The position numbers and the translations under genes are program-made. Below are positions 24,400-37,319 of a stretch of 64,000 nucleotides of DNA, piece by piece. Origin of the DNA: Diorhabda sublineata (Eukaryota > Arthropoda > Insecta > Coleoptera > Chrysomelidae). The first letter of the stretch is position 1. Every line of letters begins with the position of its first letter. The notes beneath the pieces were generated by a model. That model did no database searches. It was not told where the DNA came from and saw only the letters and a list, made by a program, of their open reading frames with translations. The stretch is from the NCBI RefSeq assembly GCF_026230105.1, contig NC_079476.1, positions 11,174,709 through 11,238,708 of the forward strand. Reading direction: 5' to 3'.

Positions 24400-27030
24400 A
24401 TGTTCAGATTCTCATTTCATTGTTGTATTTTACTTGTATAAATTTTGTTCTTGTACATTAATTTATTTACTTTCAGAATTATCCAACTGCATAAATCACA
24501 TCGTGTTCCTCATTTTAGAACTTAATGTTTGTTTACTGAGATATCTTATTTTATCTACTTTCAAACTAATCTGTTTTGTTTGATCCATCTACTAATTTTA
24601 CTACAATACCCAAGAAGCACAACTAATCTTATTAACCAAAAATAATCGTTTATTTAACAATTTTTTCGGAAGCTGAATGGTGCCTAAAATAGTTAGGAAG
24701 TAATTAAGACATTATTTAAACAGCTCTTATTCATCTGAATAGGACTATTTCATTGAGGTGGTCAAAACAATCACAAAAGAACAATTATATAGAGCTACTG
24801 TAGCACCACAAGAGAACCTCGTTTTAGCTAGTCTACACCAACTATCAAACTATTTTGTTATTCTCATAAGCCATTATTCAGTAATTATATTAGTAAAGAA
24901 TTCTCTTTTACCACTTTTACTTACCATTTGCAAGAGTTGTCATTTGAAACTTTTGAAAGTATAATGATGTGATGTAATTTACCAACAAAATCCACTTTGC
25001 TGTGATACCTTTATAAGATAATTCCGAAAAAGACAACCACCCCTTGAATGTAAGTAAAATCAACTTTTACCAAAAAAGAAATTTAACATTTTTATACCGT
25101 TAATGACGCTCATCAGCATCAATGATAAATTTCCTGAAAATGGGATAGAAGATTATCGTGAAAATAGTGTGATAATCAAACAAAATTGTTACTAGGATCA
25201 TCATTCAAATTTACTTTACAGTGAAAGAATATGGTACGTATAAATTTTGTTTTCTACTTCTGAATAATCCTTATCAATGGTAACGACCTAATGCGAGCTC
25301 ATTATTGTGTTATATAACATGTTGTTTGCTGTACTGAAATATCTCACAAATTAGTTTACTGATGTTGTCGTCTATCACCAATAGAATTTCATAATAACAA
25401 TCTTGTATTATTTATAAATCATATGCATTAAAACACCAACAAAAATTGTAGAATTTCTTATTTTGGTTATTTTCTCAGAAAATAGTTCAATAAGAAGATT
25501 CAAAGGAAACTATTACTAATATTTTTTCGAAATACGGTCTATAAATCAACATGAGTGCCAATATTACAATGATATGACATTCAGCTCATTTTATTGCTAA
25601 TTGTACTGGCAACGTCACCGTTAATTTTGTGTTTGTCAATTGAAATGTATTGTCAATTTAACGTCAAAATTTTAACACAAGACGAATAAGACAATTAACA
25701 CAACAAATAAAAGGGTCACCATCTAAGAATCTTATCATCATCATCATTATTAAACCATCATCTTCTGTGACTCTTTGACAAGAGGATGTAGAAATTATTG
25801 CAGCAAATGGGCCAAAACTCTTGTGTTGAACTTTTGGATAAGGCTTATCCATTAATATTGGTGTTTACTGAAACTTCATCTGGCACATTATCAATACATT
25901 CTATAAGATTCGGCAAATAATTTTTATGATCATGATACCAATACTAACGAGTCGTTACAATGTTTTGAAATATTATCTACGCAAATTCGTCTAATCCCAT
26001 TCAATCTTTTGAAGGTTATAAGAATATTGGTAAAGGCGATATATTATATATCATTATAGGTCCATTATAAATTAGCAGCTTGTGTGTATAAACGATGCGA
26101 AAAATGGAAGTGGTAGTCGTATTAAATGACTTCAACGTTTCACCTAAAGCTCCTAAAAAACAACATCAAATGTTAATAAAAAGGTTAGAAATAGGATAAC
26201 ACAAAAGTTCATACAACATATATCGATTACTAAAAGGTACAATACGTACTCCAAATTACCCTAAAAAACTCATAATATTTGTCATACAGTAGATATATAA
26301 TATTTTTAGAACAATTCGGTAATAAAAGAAGAAGAAGCTTTGTTTTATTTGGGAGTAGTTTTTTACTTAGCTTGCAAAACTTGATATGAAGGATATGGCT
26401 GCTTTTGAAACTAATAGACTCTTTTGTTTTCTAAATTTTTGATCACTTTATGACTGTGTATCTTTGATAATAATCGATTATTGAAATATTTCTATATACA
26501 ATCTTACATATTTTGAATTATAGATAGTCAAGGAACAGTAAAATCGAGACTATTAATGAAATATCAAATTATATCGGTATTAGTCCAATAAATTTTGCGT
26601 CCTTGTATATAAAACTTATAATCATAAGTGAAATATTTGGTTTAATATTTCATGAATAAATAACACAACAATCTTTATTTCTTTATATAATTACGTATTC
26701 ATTACTATGATCAAACCAACTCACTTTGTTCAAAGATCTCTTTTTGATATTTATTGTCGAATCTTCGAATGATTCCATTGCGGAAATACATTTCTCCTAG
26801 AAACCTATGGATAGATTTAAAGCGGAAGAAAAAGAATAATACTGGTATGTTGATATAAATGAATATTGGTTTGGTATTGTACACTGGAATGTCCGTCTCA
26901 AATTAATTTAACAAGCTCCACATTTTTGATCTTGAGAAGTGTTTTGCACAAAGTGGTCTGAAGTTTATGTTTAAAGGAAATAAAATTTGTTACGAACTAA
27001 CATATCTTAAACTCATTAGTTTTAAACATC
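24400..27030. other. Intergenic, no feature seen
   Basis: About 2.6 kb AT-rich. Open frames at 24,758-24,964 and 25,664-25,852 show no recognisable protein pattern. Confidence 0.5.
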
Positions 27031-27048
27031 ATGTTCTCACAATTTTAC

Positions 27049-27360
27049 CCACACTACCCAGTACACAAGGCATACAAATAATATAATAGCAAAAGATAAC
27101 AGTAAATTGACGGTAATGCAGTGAACAACACAAAACTCAGACCTCACTTTGTGCACCGTATAGACCATAGTCCAGTGTTTTAGTTTGACTGATTCGATTT
27201 TAGAGTCCATTGTATTTCTAGTTTTTCATATTTTCTATATTTGCTCTATGACAGCTCTTTATTTACTTGACAGAAATAGGGTTTTGTGGTGTTTACTGTA
27301 TTGTTGTTCATACACGGTTTCCTTTTGCTATTGTATTTCTGTGGGTACCGGGTAGTGTGG
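27049..27360. mobile_element. Short TIR element (MITE-like), ~312 bp
   Basis: The left end reads CCACACTACCCAGTAC and the right end is the reverse complement of CCACACTACCCGGTAC. Similarity continues inward for about 90 bp on each side (ATAGCAAAAG, GAACAAC, ACACAAAA blocks) with small gaps. A matching ACAATT lies just outside both ends, so the true end could be up to ten bases further out. There is no coding capacity and no clear target-site duplication. Confidence 0.65.
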
Positions 27361-27399
27361 ATATAATTGTACAAACTTTGACATGCAGTTTTATAACTG

Positions 27400-29390
27400 A
27401 CACTATGGCTAGTAGAAAATGATAGCTAATAATGATCACTACATGCTATATAGTTTGATCCCGGTTCAAACTCAGTGTACCAATACATTGTCTGGAAAAT
27501 AGTGAATAAACAGGAGGAGCTCTTAAATAAAAAAAATGCAAGTATTGTTTTGCTTCTAAATCTAAATTGGCCTTTGAAATTTGGATGAATCAAAGTACAT
27601 GTCGAAAAGAATCAACCAAAAGATAAATGTTTCAAATCACCGGAAATCCCAACTTTCAATATGATTTCTCACAAAAACTTAGTAAGCAACATAATAGATC
27701 TAATACTACTTCGTATTGCTTGTATATGATTGTTACCTTGCCTTTCTTCTTTTAGTTTTGGAAACTGCACCGTGATCAAGTTTTGTGATTTCCCATTCCA
27801 AACAGATTTTTATCTTCTAGATAATAAGAAGTGAAGTTCTAGCAGGTAAACCGAGTTATTGTTAGTTCACGTTTCACTTTTCTATAGCATGTGGTGTGGT
27901 GTGATGTTAATCTGTACGTGGGTTACTTTTGCCACAGACAGCTTGCTATTATAACTTTAAAATCCTTCTTCTCAAGATATTTTTCATTTAAAAATAGCGC
28001 CACCTAATAAATAGTAATATATTTTAATATTCTCTTTATCTATTTCGTAATGAGAATTTGAATGAGAAAGAGAATAATACTAATTATTAAATAATATGAT
28101 TATCATTCCTTAATGAAGTAGATATTAATATACTTCAATCTACTAGTATTGTTCTGTTTCTTTCCTTTGAAATCTTTTCATTTACCTTCATAAAGAATAT
28201 GTGTTTCCAGAATGAATTAATCCAAGTAATCGACAGCGAAGACCAAAAAGGGATGTTTTGACAAAGTGAACTTGGTTTGAATATAGTAGTGAATACGTAT
28301 TTGAATCGAGAAGGACCCTTTTTGTATATGAATCGAGGCTCTCTCCTCTTTATATAAGGGGTCCCAATACCTCTTTAGTTATATCAATGTCACGTGTGCA
28401 TAGATTGATGTATTCATTGATAAAGCGATTGGATTCCATCGTGTAAATTAGTATAAGTTAAGTGTGTTGAGTCATCGTAGTTCTAAAGAGCTTTTAAGTT
28501 GAAAGGATTTAAAAGGTATTCTAGTAGTATACTAATATTTGCTTGTTAAGACCTCAATCATATTTGGTCGCAAAATAGGAACTGATCAACCAACGTTGAC
28601 ACTGATAATTGACCTTAGAGAAAAAAATTCACAAAAATCTAGTTATTTCACATACGATTTTAAGTTTTTTCTACATGTATTGAAAATTTGAGGAACTAAC
28701 AACAATAACAGTGTTCTCATGACTTTCTATATTCTAAAATATGAAAGTTTGAAATATGTAAATAATTCCAAATTATCATATCATAGATAACGCGTTTAAC
28801 AGAGTGTTCCGGAATTTCGGAAACAGATTACAGCATTATACTTTAGTTCAAAGGGAAAATCCGTTTTCAAAAACCAATTTATCGAATGTTTACAAATATG
28901 ACTAAGAATAACGACAGTTGGTAACACATCAGATCATAACAACAATTATTTCTTATCATTCGCGTCAATTTCGATCAATGCCAATCCATATCATCAGCTC
29001 TTCGATAATTTTTGGTAGTGGCGGTACCTAAATAATATCTTTATTTTGTCCCAAAACATACCATTATGACAATTTTGGGGTTGTCAAATTCTTTGTTAAT
29101 GGTTTTTCAAACTTTCATAACTGGATGTAATGAGTTATTTGTTATTGAATACTCATATCTCTATCTAATCATTCACCAAAAACATTATTACAATTTTTAT
29201 AAGATATTATACTAGAATTTATTGCTATTCCTATATTATTTCAAGTTATGGCAACAGTTTATGACATGCTATAGGATCTATGATTAATGACATAAAACTA
29301 TTATTTGAATACGTATATTAGCAATTGTATGAATCATTCATAGAAGATTAGAACAAAAATTTCGAAATTATTTCCAAATCTTCGAGATGT
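27400..29390. other. Intergenic; one TATA-like motif
   Basis: AT-rich sequence without a recognised gene. A TATATAAGG at 28,351-28,359 sits about 30 bp upstream of a TCAATG, a spacing that would suit a core promoter, but no transcript or coding exon can be tied to it. Confidence 0.35.
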
Positions 29391-29950
29391 GCTCACGTCC
29401 CTCTAATCAGTTCGACCCTAAACGTCTCATAATTTTATTTAACGCACCAAATCCATCACAGTGGTTATTCATATCACACCCCGTACATCGGTTATGTATA
29501 TCCCGCCAATATATTCGTTGGTTCTAATCAGCTGTAACGTAAAGCAAAAGAGAGAGAGAATAAGTCCAGAATGTATGTCTGAGTCACCGTCCCCGTATTT
29601 ACACCCCCTCACCACTCCCTCAGACCCACGCGACCACCCTTAACATAGGGGCAGCATCGAACCCTTAGCCCTTCATTCGTGGTGTCTAATCACTCTTTGC
29701 AGTATGTGTACGGAATTTTACTATGAACAGAACGATGGAAAACTTGTTTCGGAGTATTGTTTTTGTGTTGTGTGGTGATTTTTGGTGGGATATTGTTGAA
29801 AAATCGAGGAAATTACCGAAAAATCTGGTGTAGTTGTGTAGTGAGCACGTGGTGTTTTCGCCGAATCAATATTCAGCTTGAGGGGTTTTCCCGCTTAATT
29901 GCAGGAAACACGCGTCACGCTGTCTCTTTAGTTTGTTTGGTATTAACATG
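29390..29950 (+). promoter_or_regulatory. GC-richer, CpG-containing promoter-like region / possible 5' UTR
   Basis: Against the AT-rich background this stretch is clearly richer in G and C, has a purine run (AAAGAGAGAGAG), C-rich blocks (ACACCCCCTCACCACTCCCTCAG split by A/T) and many CG dinucleotides (e.g. CACGCGTCACGC at 29,908). Such patches often mark promoters and 5' UTR exons in AT-rich insect genomes. The nearest plus-strand host gene is the exon at 39,512-40,418, which begins with a splice acceptor and so needs an upstream non-coding exon; linking the two is inference. Open frames at 29,461-30,186 have no recognised domain. Confidence 0.35.
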
Positions 29951-30199
29951 GCATTCAGGATTGTATTTTGTATTTAGAAGTAGAACTCATTCTAAGTTTT
30001 ATTCTATCAAAAGAAATATTTTTCTGTTATCACGTAATAGACAAGCATGGTCTCAATTTAAGAATGAAACGGAAACATCCGATTGTTGATTCGGAACATA
30101 GGTCGTGTAGAAAGTACAAATTTATAAGGTTTGTTTTGATTATAAGTTCGAACAATTTAATTGTAATTTTAGTATTTTACTACTAATTACCATTGTATT

Positions 30200-31150
30200 T
30201 AATAATTATTGTTTTGTAATGTGTCGACGTTACACAACTGTTTCATATTTCATTGATACGAATATTGATGCGTTTTTACGATTCCTTTTTTGGTTTAAAT
30301 CAGTTAATCAAATTGTTAAGTATTCATGGGTTAAAACTTATACTGGATGTAATAAATTCTTATTAATAGAAGTAATCGACCATAATTATATTTATTCAGA
30401 CCAAAATATATCTAAATTATATAATACGCAGTATACGGTACATAAAAAGAATAGATGAAAAAATATCTACACATTTTTGAGAAGGTTGTATATGAAATTT
30501 GGTTATGTGACAATTCAAATAATTATACTACAATAACAAGTCAAATTTAACAGATCAATGCTTACAAGTAAATTTTCCACACGTATTTTTTAGTAAATAA
30601 AAAATAAAATCTTTTGACTTCATAACTATGAGATGGTTCCAGTTCAGTATATCCAGTACATCAAGTGAATTATGAGTTATCTAGTTCAAAAGAGAGTAGA
30701 AATTGTTGAATAGTATTCCAAAAATATTTAATTTGCTGAAAACCGGCGATGGCCAGTTATGTGGAAAAAGACACCAATATTTCGTTTGAGTAGAACTATA
30801 ATGTACAATTTGATGTTAGTACGTTCTCAATAATGTGTTTTATTATTAACCCTATTCTGGATGAGAATGTATTCAATATTTTGAGAATCAGCAATTTCTT
30901 CAATTATTATTACCAATTTGACTGCGGTAATTATAGCTGATTTCTTATTTAAATTCGGTAAAACGAGCTTTCTAATGTAAAATAGCTTCGATAGCTCAAT
31001 GGTTCGTGAACGTGAATGAATAAGTCAATTTTCATTGAATAAACTAATATTGATTAATATTGATACAAATGGTCTTTGAAAATGACTCAAATAATAGATA
31101 CTGATAATGACAATGTTAAATAACTATATTGTGAACAACAGAAATGTAAA
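30200..31150. other. Intergenic, no feature seen
   Basis: AT-rich. A TAGCTCAATGG at about 30,994 resembles a tRNA A box but has no B box in range. Confidence 0.45.
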
Positions 31151-31179
31151 GAAAAATTGATTATCTAGGAATTATTACT

Positions 31180-31960
31180 TTCGAATGGCATATGGCCCAA
31201 ATGAAGATAAGAAATTCTTTGAAGAGATACAAGGGATAATGAACGAAAGTAACTGTGATAAAATAATACTGGGTGACCTGAATGATAGAATGGGAAAAGA
31301 GAATGAAGGTATCAAATGATGTACGGGAAAAAAGGAGAAGAGACAAAAGATAAGAACGGTGAAGGAAAAATAAACTTTTGCAAAATGGACTTATAATTAC
31401 AAATACGCAAACACAAGAAAATTCGAAAGTAGACCAGACAAATTCATAATAGATTTTTTTTGGAGAAAAGTCAAGAATGTCAGAAGAGGTCCAGAAATTG
31501 GTAGTGACCACTACCTACTGGTTATGACAATGAATATACCAAACAGACAGAAAAAAAATTAGATGCTATAAACCCAAAGAAACTACAATCAAAATGAGAT
31601 ATCAAGAAATGGTAAAAGAAAACATAAACAATCAAGAGAGATGACACATTGAAAAAAATGTGAACAAAATTTAGAGATATAATAATAAATGCAGTGGAAA
31701 AAATATGTGGAACACAAGAGAACAAAGTGGTGATCGAAGACCATTTAGGATGCAATTATGAAGAAAAAAGAAAAATGGAGAATATACCTATCATTCAAGA
31801 TGACTAACGCCTATAAGAAAAATTAAAAACTTGTTTTTGGTGCTACTAGAAACACCAGAAAAACAAGAAATCATAATAAGAACTTACTCATCAATACAAA
31901 AAGACAGAAGGAGATATAATAGCAAACGCAGATTATATCATGGAAAGATGGAGATCTCTT
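31180..31960 (+). pseudogene. LINE endonuclease-domain remnant
   Basis: Plus-strand pieces give MAYGPNEDKKFFEEIQGIMN, then DKIILGDLNDRMG, then RPDKFIIDFFWRKV and GPEIGSDHYLLVM. These are the later motifs of an apurinic/apyrimidinic-type endonuclease domain: GDxN (DLND for the usual DFNA/DxN) and the terminal SDH (GSDH). The domain nicks target DNA for target-primed reverse transcription. Frameshifts and stops are frequent; beyond 31,520 only Lys/Glu-rich linker-like sequence can be read. It is of the same general class as the RT remnant at 240-920 and possibly the same family. ORFs on the minus strand (31,161-31,755) are antisense. Confidence 0.75.
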
Positions 31961-31999
31961 AGAAGGAAACTTAATGACAACTCCAACATGTCTTATAAC

Positions 32000-33910
32000 T
32001 GAGAATCTGCTATTGAGTAAAGTTTAACTTCCTGTAATTGATACTAACGTTCTTCTACGAACTTCGTTTGACGTCCCAAATGGTGTTTCTCAAAGATATC
32101 CCAAACATACTCCTTTTAAGTGTTTGAGTAAATGTTGCTTGTTGTTCTGCCATTTGACACAAACTCTGATCACTTCTTAGTGTCTGATTCGAATCATCAA
32201 TATGTAGTTTTATTGTGGTAGTTTGGGGCATTTTAGGCATCATCTACCTCGTGGACGAAAAAGTACAACATCGTTGAAGGACTATAGCCTTCTTTATATC
32301 TACAATTAAAGAACTACTTTTACAAAAAAATTGTACTTTTACTGAATAATGTGAGTTGAATTGATTAAGTTTTGATACTACCTGAACCTAATCTTCACAA
32401 TACTACACAAAAATGCTGCAATAAAAGACCATGATGTTTATATAGGATTCATTTGTTTGAGTTGACAAGATTGTTTTGTTTAACAACCGATACTTTATCT
32501 GAGTCATTAGCTTCATATCTAATATTTGATAACTAGCGCTGCAAATAGGAAGAAATGGAATCGAAATAGAGAGGCAGTGAGTTGAATCAGTATTCAGAGG
32601 ACGTTGTGAATAAATGATGAAGCCGTGAAACAGGCACCATATATTGTTAATATAAAATCAAAATTAATGTTGATGTATCGTAATAATTGTGCAGCAGTTA
32701 CTCAAATAATAACAATCGAACAGTGCTCACCAAATAAGCGATAGCCTCTATTCAACATAGTATTGTCAATTGCAATTGGTGGTGTCCGTCTGCTTCATGA
32801 AAAATTCTATGTAAAGGCTTGATCAAATTACAAATTCAACTTGTAACAGAACTGAGGTGTTAATGGCGATACTTTCGCATTAATAATTTCTTGTAATGGT
32901 TCTAGTAATAACGAACCTAGACTGTGGATAGCTTGATTATTCTAATCACATCACATCTACATCAAATTAGAATATTAAATAATGTGATTTTCAAATCTCT
33001 TAATTATTTGTAATTTGTAATAATTTATTTTTGTAAAAGAGAATGTGGTTTTACAAAGAATCATTATTGTTCATTTTGCTATGGTTTCATCGACGTATCT
33101 ATTCAGGGTCAGTTTAATATTCATATGTATTCAAATTCATGGAAAATGCTTATGCACTTTTTCATTTTCAGCTTTCAGTCGATTCATAAGTAAATAAGTA
33201 TGCATAAGTATCAATATTTTCGTTTGTTCTTGATTATTTTTGATTTGAAATGAATTAAATATTATTTTTATAGAGTAGTTTGATACTTGAAGATATAGTT
33301 TTTATGTCGGCTTTTAAATTAATTCTATTAACATTTCAATGAGAAATAGAGCGTCTCTATCGTTTGTTTCAATTATTTTGTAATTTTGGTAATAGAATTG
33401 TCCATTTGAGCAATGATCTTATGGATTGTATTCGTTTCAACTTAAATCTTCAGATAAAAAGGGTTTTTTCTATTTTGCTTGGGTTGCTATAAAATTCTTT
33501 CATCATCTTTCGAATATCAGTTAAAATTTGGATTTTATGGTGTATTCCTAATGAAGTTTCATTTATTAATATTTCAATATTGAAAATGAAAACATGTTTT
33601 TTTTAGAATTTTGTGTTGTGCTTTTAGGATTATAGTCTATTTTAGAGTAATAAAATGGGGAATTCCGTCCAGTTCGACTTAATTTCGGTGTCGGCCATAG
33701 GTGTGGTCTTGAAATAGTATTGTTTGTAATATTGAAATTTCAAGTAATTGCGTAAGAGAATTAGGAAAAGTATGTTTTCTGGCCTGAAGTGTCAATATCG
33801 AAATATTGTGTAGGGATTACTTAGGTAGTAGTAGGTTACGTTTTGCTTTTAACAGGTACCGTTAAACCTTCTATTAGTGCCTCTGTCTAATTACAACCCT
33901 ATTTCAGATT
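32000..33910. other. Intergenic, no feature seen
   Basis: About 1.9 kb AT-rich; the open frame at 32,055-32,243 (minus) has no recognisable motif. Confidence 0.45.
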
Positions 33911-33913
33911 CAG

Positions 33914-34172
33914 CTTTCCTTTTTACGAGTATCCTACCGGCACGCCTTTGGCACACTATTTTCAGTGTTTGTGAATGGATAACAATAGGCTAAACCCATA
34001 TATTGACCTCAACCCGAGTGGTAATATCTGCACTTGATAAAAAGAAAGATATTTACAATGAAATCAATGCCAAACTATGAAAGTGGCTTAAATATTCGTT
34101 GGGTCACTCTGTGGTACCTTTGCATACCTAATGAGGTTTTATTACTCTATACCTTTCTGAAATAAACTATAG
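33914..34172 (-). repeat. Dispersed ~250 bp repeat, copy B (inverted relative to copy A)
   Basis: Reverse complement of the repeat at 7400-7640, including the shared block CCACAGAGTGACCCAACGAA and both terminal blocks. Unlike copy A there is no transposase remnant next to it. It has a short extra insertion relative to copy A (around 34,005-34,025). Confidence 0.8.
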
Positions 34173-35029
34173 ACTTTTCATTTTCTCTCTATCTTAATTC
34201 GAGATGAATTTCTATATTCAGTGCGATTGATTTATTTTCAATTATATTGATATTGATGTTTTTTCAAATAAAATAATTCCATATCATCAAAATATTCGTT
34301 AAAATAAAAATAAAAAAATAAAAAAAGATGTTCTGAAATTCTGGTTGTGGTAGGTGTTGATTGATAGGTTCGATTGATTTACTAGTATCTAAAAGTAATT
34401 CCAATATGGATTAAGGTTAATGTGTTTTCTTTGAATATCTATGAATCTCCATTAATGTTTTTATTTGAGCCAGTATCTTTTGGATTATATATATATTAAT
34501 TTTTGTATAATTCTTCAGAAGAAAAAAATTTGTTTCGCCTGTAATATTGAAGTCATTGATTTTGATTATGAATGTTATAATTTAACTAACTTTGTCTTTA
34601 AGATAATGTCCATGGATTCCTGGACTTTATTGACCTAGAATTGATTTAGGAAGTTCGCATGGATTTTTGATTCCATTTGAAAACAATGTTTGTTTGTTGT
34701 TCTATATAATCGTGAATACGATTATAATTTTTATTAAGTTCAGAAGTTCAAAATTTTCGAAATCATTCAAATAGGTCATTACATCTTCTAGTGAAGCTGA
34801 ATTTTAGTAAAGTACAATTACAACCTGCGTTAATTGTGTTAAACAATAGTTTATTTGGCACACTATCTCTGCTTTATTATCCCTAATTTTTTGTGCAATA
34901 CTCATTCCTAACAATTGGATTCGGTTATAAGTTTGTTTTCAAATGGTTTTATCCTTATTAGTTCTGGTATTAGACAGTCAATATCTCTACTCAGAAAAAA
35001 ATTTAATTAAGATCTCGTTTTATTTATAG

Positions 35030-35897
35030 ATCAGGGTCGATCATTTTCGAAACCAAAGAAAATAATACTAGGATGGAACTAATTGGAAAAAGAGGAGAAT
35101 ATAATGAAAATGAAAGGAAATGGAAATGAAAGGAAAGGGGGTTTTTGAAGATAAAAAACGGTTTATCTCGATTTTCGGTAAAACTACAAGTCTTATGAAA
35201 AAAAATTGTTAACAAATTTGTTTATTGAAATCTATACTTTCCGATGCTGTAAAAAATATTACCATAGCCACGGTAAATATTCTCAGTAAAGGTAAAAAAC
35301 TCGCATCCGAAATTTTTTTATAATCCTTAGTTATTTGTTAAAATTTCACACTCTAAACATAGTAATTAGAGTGTAAAATTTCAATAAATATCTAGAAATT
35401 GTAAAAAAACGATTCGGATGCGAGTTTTTCACCTTTTCTGAGAAAATTTACCATGGGGATGGTAATATTTTATCGCACCCAGTAGAGATTTGAACGAGCA
35501 AAAAATCACAAAAACGCTATTATTTTGCAGCAGAGTTTTCTATAGAAAATTAATCTGCTTCTTCGATAATAAATCATATTAAGGTAAAAAAATGGATATT
35601 TCAAACCAAATCAAATAAAGTGTGTCCAAGACATAAAAAAGTAAGTTTCCACCAAATTTTTCACATAAATTTTGAGGTTATGTGAAATAAAACTTTTTAT
35701 TTCCTACAACTTTGCTATTCAATTTTTTCCATAGGACTTGTTCTGCTGGAAATCGAGATAAACCCTTTTCACTACATGACCTCAGATGGCCCGCAAATTA
35801 TTTTTCCTTCCATTTTTATTTCAAAATGGGTTTCATCCCCCTATTATATTTCTTAATTTTTTATCATTTCGGAAGGCTTCAATCCCGGTCTATTATA
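35030..35897. repeat. Large imperfect hairpin (nested inverted repeat)
   Basis: Centred near 35,356, where AAATTTCACACTCTA and its near-complement TAGAGTGTAAAATTT flank an 11-base spacer. Moving outward, CTCGCATCCGAAAT (35,307) pairs with the CGGATGCGAG block (35,416), the TACC...GGTAA blocks at 35,260 and 35,450 pair, and then the outer arms 35,030-35,215 and 35,712-35,897 are diverged reverse complements (AAATCGAGATAAACC core). The right side carries ~230 bp (35,480-35,710) without a partner. No coding content is recognised. The two open frames that look alike on opposite strands are simply the two arms. Confidence 0.75.
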
Positions 35898-36574
35898 CCT
35901 ATAAGTTAACTCAACATGATTACCTGCTAATATTTTGGCTATATCTGTAAGTTGATGTTATTAATTCTGGATGTCCAAAGATCCCAGTTCATCTCTTTCC
36001 TATTTTATAGAATATTTGAATTTGGCATTTCTAAATTATTTATAACTAGATTATAATTTTCATTTATATCACTCTCTCAATTTATTGTTATATTTAATCT
36101 TCCATTAACCTTCTATTTAAGTCACCCATGTTTTAAACTAAAAATTGATCAAACTATTTCCTGCGATAAAATAATTCCCTATGATCTGAACCTAACTACT
36201 TTTGTCTCAAATCATACTTTACGTTTAAGTTTTATGCACATAAAGTGTTGAAGTTTCAAGATTCCGAATATCACTACCACTACAAACCCGACGTATCCTG
36301 CACCAATTAAGTATAAAAAACTTTTAATTTGGATTTTTGTGAACAAATTTCATAATTATATCTTCATTATTGCAACGTTTAAAACAAAATATTTTTCTTA
36401 AAGAATGTGGTGCTATTTGACTTAACACATTCGTTGCGTGCGGCAAAACCTAGTTTCATCTCAAATACTGGAGTAATTTTTTATTTTAATCCAACCATGA
36501 TATTTTTTTTCAATATTCTATACAGCTCAAATGATTTCGTAGTCAAACTTTACCATTAATTTGTTGATTTTCAT

Positions 36575-37070
36575 AGGAGGTATATTACCTCCTTCTTAGT
36601 TGGAAGTCGGGCCCGCTTAGACTATGTCTGCAAAAACCGGTATTTCCGTATCTCGTCCATCTATTGAAACCCATCGCAATCTTAAGAATTCTATTCGAAA
36701 ACTAGAATGAGTTTTTATTAAATTATTCTTATTGTAATCTACAGTCATAATTTACATGAAACTAAGATTTAAAATTTTAAAAAATAATCGTATTTGAAAC
36801 TAATTATTCATTCTTATCTACTACAAATAAACATATTTACAATCATTATCGTGTTTTTTGAAATTTCAATTTTTTTTCAATTATTAATATTCTTCATTAA
36901 ACAATGTTACTTCCAAATGTATATGAGAGCTTTGGTCTTGACCTAAAGGAATACGTTAAGTGTTATGACAAGAATGCTATGTTTTTAATCGTTTCTCTGA
37001 ACTGACGTAGTATAGGAGGCATATTACCTCGTCTGTAGTTGGGAGAGGACAGCTAGGAGATATATAACTT
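36575..37070. repeat. Repeated palindromic motif (three copies)
   Basis: GGAGGTATATTACCTCC (36,576), GGAGGCATATTACCTC (37,015) and GGAGATATATAACTTC (37,054) recur in the same orientation; the first two are each followed by a similar AGTTGGRAG tail. The first is an almost perfect palindrome. Nature unknown; could be ends of a decayed DNA element. Confidence 0.45.
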
Positions 37071-37279
37071 CTTCCACAACGAAGGTTTTAAAAAATCCAT
37101 CAAGTAACTAAACTTTTCAGGTTTCGTTTTCACGCGAAAATATCCTCCTGCAGAAACCTTGTCTTTCGTAAATTTAGTTTCTTCATATTAATTTCCATAT
37201 CGGATAGTGAAAGATCTCTTATAAAACGTACTATAAAAATTATTAATTTGGATCATAGGGAAATTAATCTGTACCTCGA

Positions 37280-37316
37280 ATGAAGAAACCCATAGAAACC
37301 CATAGAAACCCAAGAA
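37280..37316 (+). repeat. Short tandem repeat CCATAGAAA
   Basis: About three copies of a ten-base CATAGAAACC unit, the last one shortened. Confidence 0.7.
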
Positions 37317-37319
37317 ACC

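Noticed and set aside
28321..28400. TATATAAGG with a TCAATG about 30 bp downstream as a core promoter
   Set aside because: Such motifs are expected by chance in AT-rich DNA, and no exon or transcript evidence links to it.
30985..31020. tRNA-like A box TAGCTCAATGG
   Set aside because: No B box, acceptor stem or terminator in range.
31161..31755. Two minus-strand frames of 116 and 77 codons
   Set aside because: Antisense to the LINE endonuclease remnant.
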